DNA of 64,000 bases from Rhodamnia argentea. Its lineage: Eukaryota; Streptophyta; Magnoliopsida; Myrtales; Myrtaceae. Positions 33,653 through 44,875 of the stretch are shown in pieces. Position 1 is the stretch's first letter. Each line of letters starts with the position of its first letter. A model generated the notes under the pieces. That model was not told the origin of the DNA and made no database searches. It worked only from the letters and a program-made list of their open reading frames with translations. The translations under genes were made by a program, and so were the position numbers. The stretch lies in assembly GCF_020921035.1 (NCBI RefSeq), contig NC_063156.1:8928001-8992000 (forward strand). The letters run 5' to 3'.

Positions 33653-35102
33653 GTAAGAGTTTTCTTTGCTTATCTTAATTAATGAATGTGAGTCCATCCT
33701 CTCTTTCTTGTTTGACAGAAAAATTGTTGTCAAGTCTTCAGTCCCCAAAACTTGTGGCTTCTACCCGGAAAAGAGCTAGTTCGATTAATTGCCGTCCTTG
33801 CAGAATTCAATGACATAATTGAAGAGCAATTTCTTGGTTATTGGTGATATATATGTATGTATGTTATGTTTGTCTTTGTCTCGTAGAATTGTGACGATGA
33901 CAGTCTCCCTTGACGTACCACTTTCGGAGAAAACCTAACACTTGCCATTGTTCGGGCCCATGCTTTTCCCACATATCTATTTAATGCACGTGTTTAATGT
34001 ATGGATTCTTCTTTTGATTTCGTGTTAGGTCATTTTTTTTTTTTTCTTTTACTGAGTATTGACTTCTTATGAGTTGTTTGCTGCAATAAATGAGACCTTC
34101 ATTTCATTTCTGATGATTTGCTATCCTGCTTTGTGCGTTTCTCAGGTTGGGTCAATTACAGATTCAGTCCCTTAAGTATTACTGTTTCTGAGATTTACTT
34201 CCTGTATCTATTTTTTTTTTCTCAACGTAATCCTTTATCTTTTATGCAATCGAGTTCTTTATTGTCAACCAGTATCTAATACCGTCAATTTGCTGGTGTG
34301 GCTTCCTTATTTATTTTTTATATGCGCAGCTGTGTAAGATAAACGTCTAGACATTTATTAGTCTCATTTCATTAATCCTTCTAACATTCATTTGTTAAAC
34401 ATAGGCTATCATGTTCAGCTCTTTTTCAGGATCTTATTTAGCAAATATTTAGTTAGTTTTTTATATCATCATTTGTTAAATATGGTCTATCATGTTACAT
34501 AAATGTTTTATGGATATTGTTTATGTCAAGTATTGACCACCACATGACCATAGATATTTCTACATCGTTCAACTCTTGGTGATATTTAGCACATATTTAG
34601 TACATTTACATCATTTATTTGTTAAATATGGTTTATCATTTAAGATAATTTGTTTGTCCTTTTGTTAATGTCATTTACATATGAAAAACGAAAAATATTT
34701 TCTCATAATGAGTATCCATAAAAATATCATACATTTGGTTATACTTATCATTGAAGATATGTAGCCAACCCTCTATATTCTTCTCTTTGGTAACGCATGT
34801 TCAATAATTTTTTGGTGGTCATCGTGTTCGTCGATCTTTTAGTATTATTTAGGTTGTCAAATATTAGCCTAATATAATATTGATATTTTGATATATTTAT
34901 TTGACCAATACGGTGTTTGTATTATTTTTTTGTCCAATATAAGCCCATTCCACGTAATAAATTATAGCTTCATAAATTGTTTCAATTGCTATGAGATATG
35001 TATGTAACCATTACTCAATGTAGACGCATAACTCAATGGCATATTTTATGTGGTAAGATCAAACATTCAGAGCTAACAGTCCACGATGTTTCCTAGTTGC
35101 AG
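33653..35102 (+). other. TNL-B intron 2
   Basis: Both ends match TNL-A intron 2. The middle (about 33737-34375) is unrelated DNA absent from TNL-A, while TNL-A has a tandem duplication there instead. It is AT-rich with no gene. Confidence 0.65.
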
Positions 35103-35387
35103 GGCACTAGAAAGATTGAGGCCCTTTGTCTTGGCAATTATGGTGAGGGAGGAAGAAGTTATACGGCTGAACAATTTAAAGAGCTGGCCAACTTGAGGTT
35201 CTTTCAAATGAATGGTGGGAATTTCACTGGAGATTTCCAGAACTTGTTTCCTCAATTAAGATGGCTCCAATGGCGGTATTGTCCGTCAGATTTCGCAGCG
35301 GCCAACTTTCATCCGAAGAAATTAGTCGTGCTCGATCTATCGTATAGCGAGATTTCGGAGGATTGGGGAGGATGGGGTCCACTAAAG
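35103..35387 (+). pseudogene. TNL-B exon 3: NB-LRR linker
   Basis: An open exon of 95 codons: GTRKIEALCLGNYGEGGRS, TAEQFKELANLRFFQM, LFPQLRWLQWRYCPSDF, LDLSYSEISEDWGGW. It is one codon longer than in TNL-A. No defect is seen. Confidence 0.85.
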
Positions 35388-36510
35388 GTAAGATATAGAG
35401 AAGACATATATATTGTTGAATATTACATATTGTCGATGGTCCAATTGCACCAAATTCTCCTTCTTTATTTTGGAATGGTTTTAATGTCCTTCCTCAAATG
35501 AAGGACTTTCCTCTATAAATAAGAGGAATTTATAGGCACCTAAATATACTGGAAGCTTATGCCCTTTAAAATCTTAACCAGTCATGCTTAACATTAGACA
35601 TACTAATTACCATCTATTAAAATTATAATTACAATATTTGTGCCTATTTTGAATTTTTTTTTAATGATTTTTGGTCTTCTCTTTTTTGTTTTTTCAATTT
35701 CTCCCCAAGCAAAAGTATGTCTTTTTTTTAGCGATTCTTGTTGTTTGTCTATGTCCATCTTCTTTCACAGTTTCAAGGAGAAACAGAAACTCCGTCACAG
35801 TGGCTTGTGTTGTATATACATACTAAAATTCTAAATTCAATTTTATCTTAGAGAAACAGAAATCATTTATTAATTGCTCTCACTTCTTGCACGCATTATC
35901 TAATTATTTATTAATGTTGATTATTGAAATCACCGTATAACACATTCATAAGCTATTAATCTAACAAGAGTAACAAAATTATCCTTCCAGTGACGTTTAA
36001 ATACTTTCAAACCTAACATTTTTTTAAATCTTGCACATATAAAACTTAAAAATTGCTTTTCGTAATTAAACTAGCTGTTTCTCTTTAATTTCATACTGTT
36101 GAAAGAAAAAGTGGCGCCCAGTGAATGATTCTCTCTTCCATTTGAATTTCTCATCTGCTTTTTTCATGATAAAATTTCCTTTATGTCTAATCAACAAAAC
36201 AAGGCATCGCCATAACTTTTAAAAACTAATTATATTTTTTCCTCTGAAAAAAAAGAGTTATCCGTAACTAAATGCAGTTAGCATAACATTCTTTTCGCAA
36301 TGGATATGCTTAAAAAAACATTTATACGATGGTGTACCCAAATTCTACTAAAAGAAACACTTAAAAGTAAATAAGAAACTGTCAAAGAGTAGCGGAGCAT
36401 GAATATTTTTGAGGAACTTTCAAAAGTCCAAAGGAAAAAAAAACACTAGTAGTGGAAAATCATAAGTTATAGTGGTCCAATCACAATGAGGTATTCTTTC
36501 TTTCTTTCAG
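35388..36510 (+). other. TNL-B intron 3, intact acceptor
   Basis: Collinear with TNL-A intron 3. It ends TTTCTTTCAG|GTGGCAACC, giving the correct phase-0 join WGPLK to VATELK. This is the reference for the mutated TNL-A acceptor. Confidence 0.75.
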
Positions 36511-39273
36511 GTGGCAACCGAACTCAAAGTTCTCAATCTCACGAGCTGTCACTCTTTGAAAGGAACTCCTGATTTGTCCGCTTTCAAAAGCTTGGAGATT
36601 TTGATTCTTGAATATTGTGGGTATCTGGAAGAGATTCATCCTTCTATCGGAGACCTCAAGACCCTCGTCTCCTTGAATGTCAGGGGTTGTTGTAGATTGA
36701 AGGAGCTACCGGCTGGAGTAGGCAAAATGGAAAATTTGAGGGAGCTTATCTTAGATGAAACCGCCATACGAGAGATTCCTATTTCGAGAGGTTGTTTGAT
36801 GAAGCTAGAGAATCTAAGTGCCATGAGTTGTCAAAAACTTGCTCAACTGCCGGAATCCATGGGCTCTCTTGTGTCGTTAACTCGGTTGGACCTATCATGA
36901 TTCGGGGATTGAAGGATTACTCGAATCAATTGGTTCTTTGAAAGAGCTCGAGACTCTTAATACCTCTCATTGTGAATCGTTAGCCCGCATACCTAGCTCC
37001 ATAGGACATCTAGCATCTCTTTCTGTCCTTGACCTAAGAGAATGCAGTAAACTTGCTCAACTTCCGGTCTCCATATGCTCCCTCACGTCTTTGACTGAAT
37101 TGAATTTAGAAAGGACAGCAATTGCGGAATTGCCCGAAAGCATTGTGAATCTGCAGAATTTGAGGATTTTGGACATTAGTTGGACCCACATAACAGAATT
37201 GCCTCGTGACATTGGAATGTTGGCGAAACTCCAAGTGTTGAGAGCCTCGGGATGCAAAAATCTGGAAGGACTACCCAGTAATATAGCCCAACCGACTTCG
37301 CTAAAGGAGCTTTACTTAGACAAGTCGGGCATCTCGGGCTTGCCAGAAAGCATTTCTAAGCTCTCTTCTCTCCAACTCCTCGGCTTTGAATACTGCGAGA
37401 AGCTTCAAGAAATACCGGAAGCGCCCTCCGGCTTGAGAGATCTACGGATAACCTGCCGTAGTCGGTCATTGCCACATCTTCCTCAACTGAGCCTTCTCAA
37501 CAAACTCACTCTTTCTTCGATTTGATTGTCTCCCAGAGCTTCCGGTTGGACTATCAACGCTTTGGATTAGGCTTTGCGGAAAATTGAAGGCGTTGCCCAA
37601 TTTGTCAAGCTTGAAGCGCTTATCTCAATTGATTGTCGAGGAGTGCTTTGAGCTAACAGAAGTCACCGGCTTGGAAGGTTTACGGTCCCTATCCCACTTA
37701 GAAGTACGGGGTTGCCCTAAGATATGTAGGCTTGGGGCGGTCGAATCCTTGGAGTCATCGAGAGGCTTACACATTGATGAGGCGTTCCCGGATTCTTCCA
37801 AGTTAACGAGCGCAAAGGTATCTCGGCCTGAAGGATCGCTACATCTTTCAAATTCAAAGATTCTGCAGGAAACAATCGCTGGAAGTTGCGAAAATTTAGC
37901 AGAAATTGAAGGCCTTGGTGGATCAAAATCCTCACTGACGTCGGATATCTCTGAGTCCACTTCCGCTGGACAATCTCAAGACCTTTTAGGTTTGGAATGT
38001 GTGAGGGAATCGCATTTTACAAATTGCCTGGATGGATTAATATCCTTGAAAACTTTGTCTGTCTCTGGTTGCACATCCCTTGGACAATCATTGGACCTGT
38101 CAAATTTAAAGAGTTTGAGGGAATTTTATGCTATAGATTGCAAGAACCTAGTTGAAATTCGAGGCCTTGATGGATTGGAATCCTTGGTAACTTTGATAAT
38201 TTCTGGGTGCACGTCTCTTGGACAATCACTGGACTTGTCAAATTCAAAAAATCTGCATACACTTGAAGCTGCAAATTGCAAGAACCTAGTTGAAATTCGA
38301 GGCCTTGATGGATTGGAATCCTTGGTAACTTTGGATATTTCCGGGTGCACGTCTCTTGGACAATCACTGGACTTGTCAAAGTTAAAGAATCTGCAGACAC
38401 TCAAAGTTGCAAACTGCAAGAAACTAGTTGGAATTCAAGGCCTTGATGTATTGGAATCGTTGAAAGAATTGAGGATTTCTGGGTGCACGTCTCTTGGACA
38501 ATCATTGGACTTATCAAAGTCAAAGAATCTGCAGACACTCAAAGCTGCAAACCGCAAGAAACTAGTTGGAATTCAAGGCCTTGATGTACAAATTGTTGAA
38601 AGAATTGAGAATTTCTGGGTGCACGTCCCTTGGACAATCACTAGACTTTTCAAATTCAAAGTATCTGCAGACACTCAAAGCTGCAAACTGCGAGAACCTA
38701 GTTGAAATTCGAGGCCTTGATGGATTGGAATCCTTGGTAACTTTGTCAATTTCTGGGTGCACGTCTCTTAGACAATCACCGGACTTATCAAAGTCAAAGT
38801 ATCTGCAGACACTCAAAGCTGCAAACTGCAAGAAACTAGTTGGAATTCGAGGCCTTGATAGGTTAGCATCTTTAAGGAAATTGGATATTTCTGGGTGCAC
38901 ATCCCTTAGACAATCACTTACCATTTCAAATTTAAAGCATCTTCCGACTATCCGTGCTGCAAAATGCACAAACCTAGTTGAAATTCAAGGTCTTGATGGG
39001 TTAGGATCTTTACAAAGTTTGGATATTTCTGGGTGCACATCCCTTAGACAATCACTCAACCTTTCAAATTTGAAGCATCTTTCGACTATCCGTGTTGCAT
39101 GCAGATGCACAAACCTAGTTGAAATTCGAGGTCTTGATGGGTTAGAATCTTTACGGAATTTGGATATTCCTGGGTGCACATCCTTAGACAATCAAGTGGT
39201 AGTCAACTTTAAGATATTTGTGGAAATTCTGTCCTGCAAGCTACGAGAACCTAGTCAAAATTCAAGGCCATGA
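36511..39273 (+). pseudogene. TNL-B exon 4: LRR domain with expanded array
   Basis: VATELKVLNLTSCHSLKG starts the exon. Typical units include LPESIVNLQNLRILDIS and LPRDIGMLAKLQVLRASGC. Three frameshifts split it (near 36897, 37515 and 38590). The 3' part is a nine-unit 138-bp array. The end LREPSQNSRP and TGA (39271-39273) match TNL-A. Confidence 0.87.
38060..39195 (+). repeat. LRR tandem array of TNL-B: nine units
   Basis: SGCTSL markers (TGCACRTCY) start at 38070, 38208, 38346, 38484, 38620, 38758, 38896, 39034 and 39175. Spacing is 138 bp except 136 (the 2-bp frameshift loss in unit 4-5) and 141 (a 3-bp gain in the last interval). The array has four units more than TNL-A. The extra ones are of the GQSLDLSK(S/L)KNLQTLKAAN subtype and lie in the middle. 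Confidence 0.95.
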
Positions 39274-39576
39274 TAGATCAAAATACTTGAGAGATTGGGA
39301 TATTTCTGGGTGCAAGATCAAATGAACAATCACTGAATCTATGAAGTTTAAGGAAGCTGAGGATATTCCAAGCTGCAAACAGTGAGAATCACTCGAAGCC
39401 TTGATATTTTGGGCATCTGTCGTTACACTTCCCTAGGAATATTACATGACCTATGGTGCTTGAAAACCCCGATACAGTTGAACATCAACCTCTATGAAGG
39501 CAAAAATGGCAGGAATGAAGCTGGCGGTCCTGGTGAATCATCTGTGAGTGATTCTTCTTTGTACATTACCGAGTGA
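39274..39576 (+). pseudogene. Decayed C-terminal tail of TNL-B
   Basis: It has the same layout as 15951-16253. From 39382 the frame reads ITRSLDILGICRYTSLGILH and ends GESSVSDSSLYITE. It is out of frame with the LRR exon in both copies, so the loss predates the duplication. Confidence 0.55.
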
Positions 39577-39579
39577 TTC

Positions 39580-42500
39580 ATGTTTCTTAGTTGGAATGAA
39601 AACTCTTTTGATCATGGTAGGAATGTAACTGGCAGCTCTCGTTGGAGGACTAGACCGTCATAAGCGTGACTTTTTGTAAAATGCTTTTGCAAATCCTGTG
39701 TTTTAAGGTGGTTGTGCTTGCTCGCAAATTATTATAACGTGTTCTTATTTTGTTTCCACGGTGAGTTGAGCTTTTCTATCTTTAGTAATGCCAAGAATGA
39801 CGTAACTTTGCTTGCTTTTCCCGATTGCTTGAATTGGCCTTTTTTTTTTCCTATTGTTCTGCGATATTTGAACTGTAATTCTCTCTTTTGTCTGTTCTTG
39901 TATGACTGCTAATTTAATTATTAACATGTGGATTATTAAAGATGGTTCGGGAGGCAAAGTGCAAAAGCACAGAGGCAAAGGAGAGAGATCATTTTGGATC
40001 ATGGTGCTCTTGAACCGGAATTCGTCGGGTTCTTTCAAGCTAAATTCATGTAGTCTGCAAGAGTGAGTTCACGGAATCATTGTCATTTTAAATTCCTTGC
40101 TGAACTGTTTATTCCTTGGGTTTTAATCCTAACAAGATTTACACCGCTTAGCCTGTTGGTCATTCCAATGCTGGGATTGTTTTTGCCATGCCAGAGAGGA
40201 ATTTTTTCCTAGTGATCTTGTGTTTCTGACTTTCCAGTATGTGAGTTTTTATCTCCTGCTGCTTCGAAATCTGTCAATAGTCTTGGTCTTCATAGGAACT
40301 GCAAATAGAGCCGGATTTTGGAATTTCGTAAGAGAACCCTATATTTTGCAAGAAAAGTTATGAACTATTACAAGTCTGATCGATTTTCATTGTGTTAATC
40401 ATGCTGAAATTGTGAGAGAAAGCCTCCTATATCTTGGGGAAATAATGATCCTCATGTTTTATGAACCGACATGATAAGCTTATGGCAATGGACGTGAACA
40501 GGACTAGCAGTGTGGCACCTGGAGATGAAGCCTCGCTTCTGGATAGGGGCGGAGATGTGCTGGCGCTGGTGGTTGGGGCAGCCAGTGGCTGATCTAGCTG
40601 GACAGGAGGTCGGGCCATCGGAAGTTTCACCGATGATGACCGCTGCTCTTAAATTATATCTCGAGCTTGAGTCTGTGTATGGAACGTGGGCGTCTTTGTT
40701 CAAGTCGCGTAAGGGATGAGATCTTCAGTAATTAGTCAATCTATAAATACTCGAGATTTTTTCTGCATAGGAGAGACTCTTAATTCGGCCACATATTGAA
40801 GTCCTTTATTGAGCTGCACATAGTGGAGCGTTTCTTTGGGTCGTACATAAGAAAGCTCCGGACACATGGAAGATTTGTGCTGTAAATTCTACATTTGATT
40901 GAGTTGTTTTTTTGCACAGCGTGGATTTAGGCTTAATCTAGATGTGGGAAACACTCAAGTGTGTGAGCGATTATAACTCTAATTCTTCGATTATTAGTGG
41001 ATGATTTGCTGCTGGCTCTTCCCGTTGAGTAGGTACCGACACTAGGGACCGAACCACGTAAATCTCTAATATCCTTTATGGTTTCTCACTTATTTCTCTA
41101 GTGATTTTGCATCGACTTAAATTGCAAGACACTGTAAATTTCCGCATTAATGTTACAATAGCTACTTTTTCACCCTGAGAGCAATGGTCGCCATTAGCAA
41201 AGAAGTAGATGGAGTAATACTTCCTGGTTTTGCTGAGGGTGGCGGGTCTAAGTGGTCGGGATGGTGAACGGAGAGGCGGTCTTGCAGTTGTCATTAAAGA
41301 TATTAATTTCCCAGCTATTTTCTCCCCCAAAAATCAAGGAAAAGAATAAAATCTAATTACCAGACAATCCAAACACTGTAAAAAAAAAAAAAATCTAAAA
41401 TCTGTCTTACACGTTAGAGGATACAATATGTAGGAGACAGTATCTCTCCTGGTACTTCATGTAGTTTTTTTTTTTTTTTTTTGGGACCATGGTACTTCAT
41501 AGGACTGAGACCACTGTAAATCAAATTGTAATTGTTATTTGAACTTCTTGCAAGACAACCTCCGACAATACGCCACACTTGCTAATTTGTCATCCATGTT
41601 AAAGCATCATAGCAGCGGAGATCAATTTATGCGACATTACGTGAATTTGGAAATTAATGGCAAAGAGTAATGAATTTGACGGAGTAAAATGCTCACTTAA
41701 AACCCAGCCGACCATGCGGTAACGTTATATTAAATGATAGTAAGTAAATATATAAGTTTTACATGAAAGTTTCGGAGAGCATGAACCAAAACGTTTTATC
41801 CTAGACATAGTCAAGCCCTTCACATACAAAGGGCGTTTGAAATGGAGTTGGGGATTTGTCTTAATGGGCTTTGAGAGTGTTGATCAAATGGGGCATTCTC
41901 ACATTTGAAAGTGAAATTTCACAAAGGAAAAGAGAAAACAATAGATAATTTAATACGCATGTACTTTAATTATCAAATATTATATATGGTTCCTTATACC
42001 TTTCTATAGGGAACCTTGCAAACAACGTAGAGGGTGGGAACACGATGGTATCAGCCGACACCTTGGAACCTATCGTATATCTACCGGTTTCGTAATTTTG
42101 GGAACTTGAAATTTACTCTGCAAGTTCTAATATTCATCTTGGAACCTACCCAATCATCTCATTAAGTGGATTTTGCAGATTTTCTACACGTAAGAAACAT
42201 TTTTAGTTCACGAGGCATTCATAATTTGAGAAATTCTAGCCAAACTAATTACATGGCATTTATAATTAAAATTTTAATCTAACATGTTTTTTTAAAAAAA
42301 ATCAGTTCATGTGGATCGCGAAAACTAAAAATATGCTGGAAAAAATTAAAAACGGGAGTTGCACAAGCGGCGAGGTTGGGGGATGGCCGGCCCTCGCTTG
42401 TGATTAGCAACCCCAGCCGGCCATTCCCCACTCTTGCCGCCTATGCAATTGGTCTCTTTCTTTTTTTTTTTTTTTTTAATTCTATCTTAACTTTAGATTA

Positions 42501-43480
42501 TGTTTATTTTTTTTAATCTAATTATTTTTTTATTTTTAATATTTTTTTGAAAATTTTATTTTTTTTTTTATTGCTTATCGGACTCTGGTGAGCCAGATAG
42601 GCTTTAGATATTAATAAAAAATATCACAATAGATTTCCAGCTAGGCTAATTAGAGTTGGCAAATCGTTCCGAAGGTAGTTGGTCATTATCCCATAAAAAA
42701 CTCAAACCCTAACAAAGTTGAAGATCGGGAGTTTAAATTTTTCTGGATTCTTCATTTAACTTCCCAAGCTTTTAGGATCATTGAGAGCCGTCTCTTAGAA
42801 TTTAATGCCAACTCTAGGAGAGAGAGGAGAGAGGTCGACAAGATGTTCCATGATATGATAATCAACATAAAGAAGATGACCATTGTTTGAAACACACGAC
42901 TCTCTCGCAAGTCTTATTACTATAGTTTAAAAAAAAAGTTCAATTTTTTTTTTAATGTCAAACGACACAAACCCATGTCTGTTTATGCACGTGATAATAT
43001 TCTTATCATTAAACTGTGTTTGGCTTTGCAACTTTGATTGTTATGAGCATACACATTTCTTTGTCCAAATTTGAACCCAGATGTCCAAACTACGATGCAC
43101 TTCTTCCATGAGCTTTGTGCGATTTGAAAACTTAACTGCACTTATTATTGCAATTTGATTCGTTTCGGTTTCGATTGTAAAATGAATTGTTTTTTAATTT
43201 AGCCGGGTGAAATAAATTAGTCCGATTACTAATTTTGCCGGACTCTGATTCGGTTTGATCTTCAAAGCCAAACCGGGTGTGATTTTACGGTTCGGGACGA
43301 TCCGGTTCACTGGCATTTTCAGATCATCCACGGAAAAACCTGCCCCAGCAACCAAACAGGGTTTGCACTTTGCACCACCGGATTGCGAGCCAAACAGAGC
43401 CGAGGGGAGTTGGACCGGGAATTGGAAGAGAATTTAAAGCAGGGACAAGACAACCCTTTTCCTGGTGTAGGCTTTGAAAA
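39580..43480. repeat. Gene-free stretch of unit B, duplicate of 16257-20150
   Basis: Collinear with unit A. No gene is supported. A minus-strand frame at 40427-40630 has a length-matched partner at 17108-17311, but its residue changes are not skewed toward silent ones. A T-run lies at 42465-42478 and a hairpin-prone GC block at 42355-42440. Confidence 0.7.
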
Positions 43481-43484
43481 AACC

Positions 43485-44875
43485 GAAATCCAATCAGTGT
43501 CCTTCGTCTTCCTCTCGGAAGCGTTTTATATAGACAAGGGGAAGAAAATGTTAGTGTCCTTTTTGGCGAGTGTGGCCACTGCTGTTGGTACCCTATTAGA
43601 CTCCCACTCTGCGCATGAACTGGTAAGCCTCGCCCTTCAGTCTCTCTCTCCTTCTCGTAGCTTTCTCTTTTCGATTTTTGATTGCATTTGGGATGGGAGA
43701 TGGTGCTTGTTCGAACGACCGATTGCTGTTCCTCCCGAAAGTTTGGTGTCGTTCGTGGGTTGGCTTGTCTCCGCCGGAGAGGTCTAGTTTCGCTGTAATT
43801 GCTTAGTACATTTGAGCTTTTGGGGAGAGTGGTTGCCGATCATTTGGTCCCTCTCTGGTCTGGCGAACGCATGCGCGCGAGAAAGTCGATAGCGGGTTAG
43901 TCGAAAATTTGGTTCTCTGGTTTTGTTCGGTGGTGGAGCTTTTGCCTTGAGAAAGCCTAACGAGCTGCGTGTAGCTGTTTCTGAGCTCTACGTTCGGTCT
44001 CAAGTGGTCATTTATTGAGATGATCTTTTGGGTGGAAAGTCTGTGTTATGGTACTGCATTTACATTTCTGTAAAAACTTGAGGCAACACTCTTCCGGGGA
44101 TTTGTTATGCAAAGTACTTTTGCTGACCCTTTTGGCCTTGCATTTACTGTAGAACTTTGGTTCTTGTTATATTTATTGGTAACTTGGTAAGCGTGGAAAT
44201 AGTCTGGCTTTAATGTGTTGCAAAAAGATCGAAAGCAACTTTGGGAATTTTCATTAACATGCGGGAATCTGCCCCAACACCCTCATGGCAATAAGCCATG
44301 TGTGCTCGGGATACCCTTTTCACACGAATATACGGAAATGGTCAACATTGTCACAATTGTCATCGGAATTCATTTAATATTTTCAAAACATGCTTCATTT
44401 CATTGTCTTTTAATGCCTATCTTCTGGCACCTCTTTATGTTAATTTTTCATTGCTTAAATGAAACTTGCTTATTTAAACTGGTTGAGCTTTTTCCCTTGT
44501 GTCTCGTGGTGCATTGGGAAAGAATGAGAATGCAATGGAAGATAGTTTGAGGGATCAGAGTCTTCACATTCTTCAGCTTTTGCTTTGTAAAGTATTAATG
44601 GAATGCATGCTCTGGTCTCACTTAGGTATTGGTGTTGTTGGTTTATTTAATTTTTCTTTTAAATGTTCTTCTTCGTAATGCACCTTTTGATGCCTTTAAA
44701 AGGTCACTGCCAGCTAGCATTTTGATTTTTTCTTGGTATGATATTTTTTTGACTCGAAGTTGTGTGTTCTGTGAAATTATATATGGAGCTCTCTGAAGCT
44801 TTTATCTCACAATTCAGGTATCTAGGCTCTTCCAACAATTGTAAGCCCTCTTTACTTCCAAGAGCTTGAAGAGTT
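43485..44875 (+). promoter_or_regulatory. 5' leader of SUVR-B: leader exon and long leader intron
   Basis: A leader exon is likely to end at 43622 (CATGAACTG|GTAAGCCTCG). A T-rich intron of about 1.2 kb ends at AATTCAG (44817), and 58 bp of leader precede the ATG. The same sites exist in SUVR-A (donor 20287). The leader exon contains an upstream ATG (43548, ATGTTAGTGTCC), which could form a short upstream reading frame. The transcription start is not defined by the sequence. Confidence 0.45.

Larger units (their letters stand above)
31817..39273 (+). pseudogene. TNL-B: L6-like TIR-NB-LRR resistance gene with five frameshifts
   Basis: Exons are 31817-32444 (TIR), 32556-33652 (NB-ARC), 35103-35387 (linker) and 36511-39273 (LRR). 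All splice sites are canonical. Breaks relative to TNL-A are: loss of one G near 32368 (stop 32372-32374); one extra base near 33364 (stop 33367-33369); one extra T near 36897 (stop 36898-36900); an 8-bp loss near 37515 (stop 37523-37525); and a 2-bp loss near 38590. Coding similarity resumes after each. The P-loop reads GMGGIGKTTPAK, with Pro where TNL-A had Leu. The locus appears to be a pseudogene unless the short TIR product is used. Confidence 0.9.
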
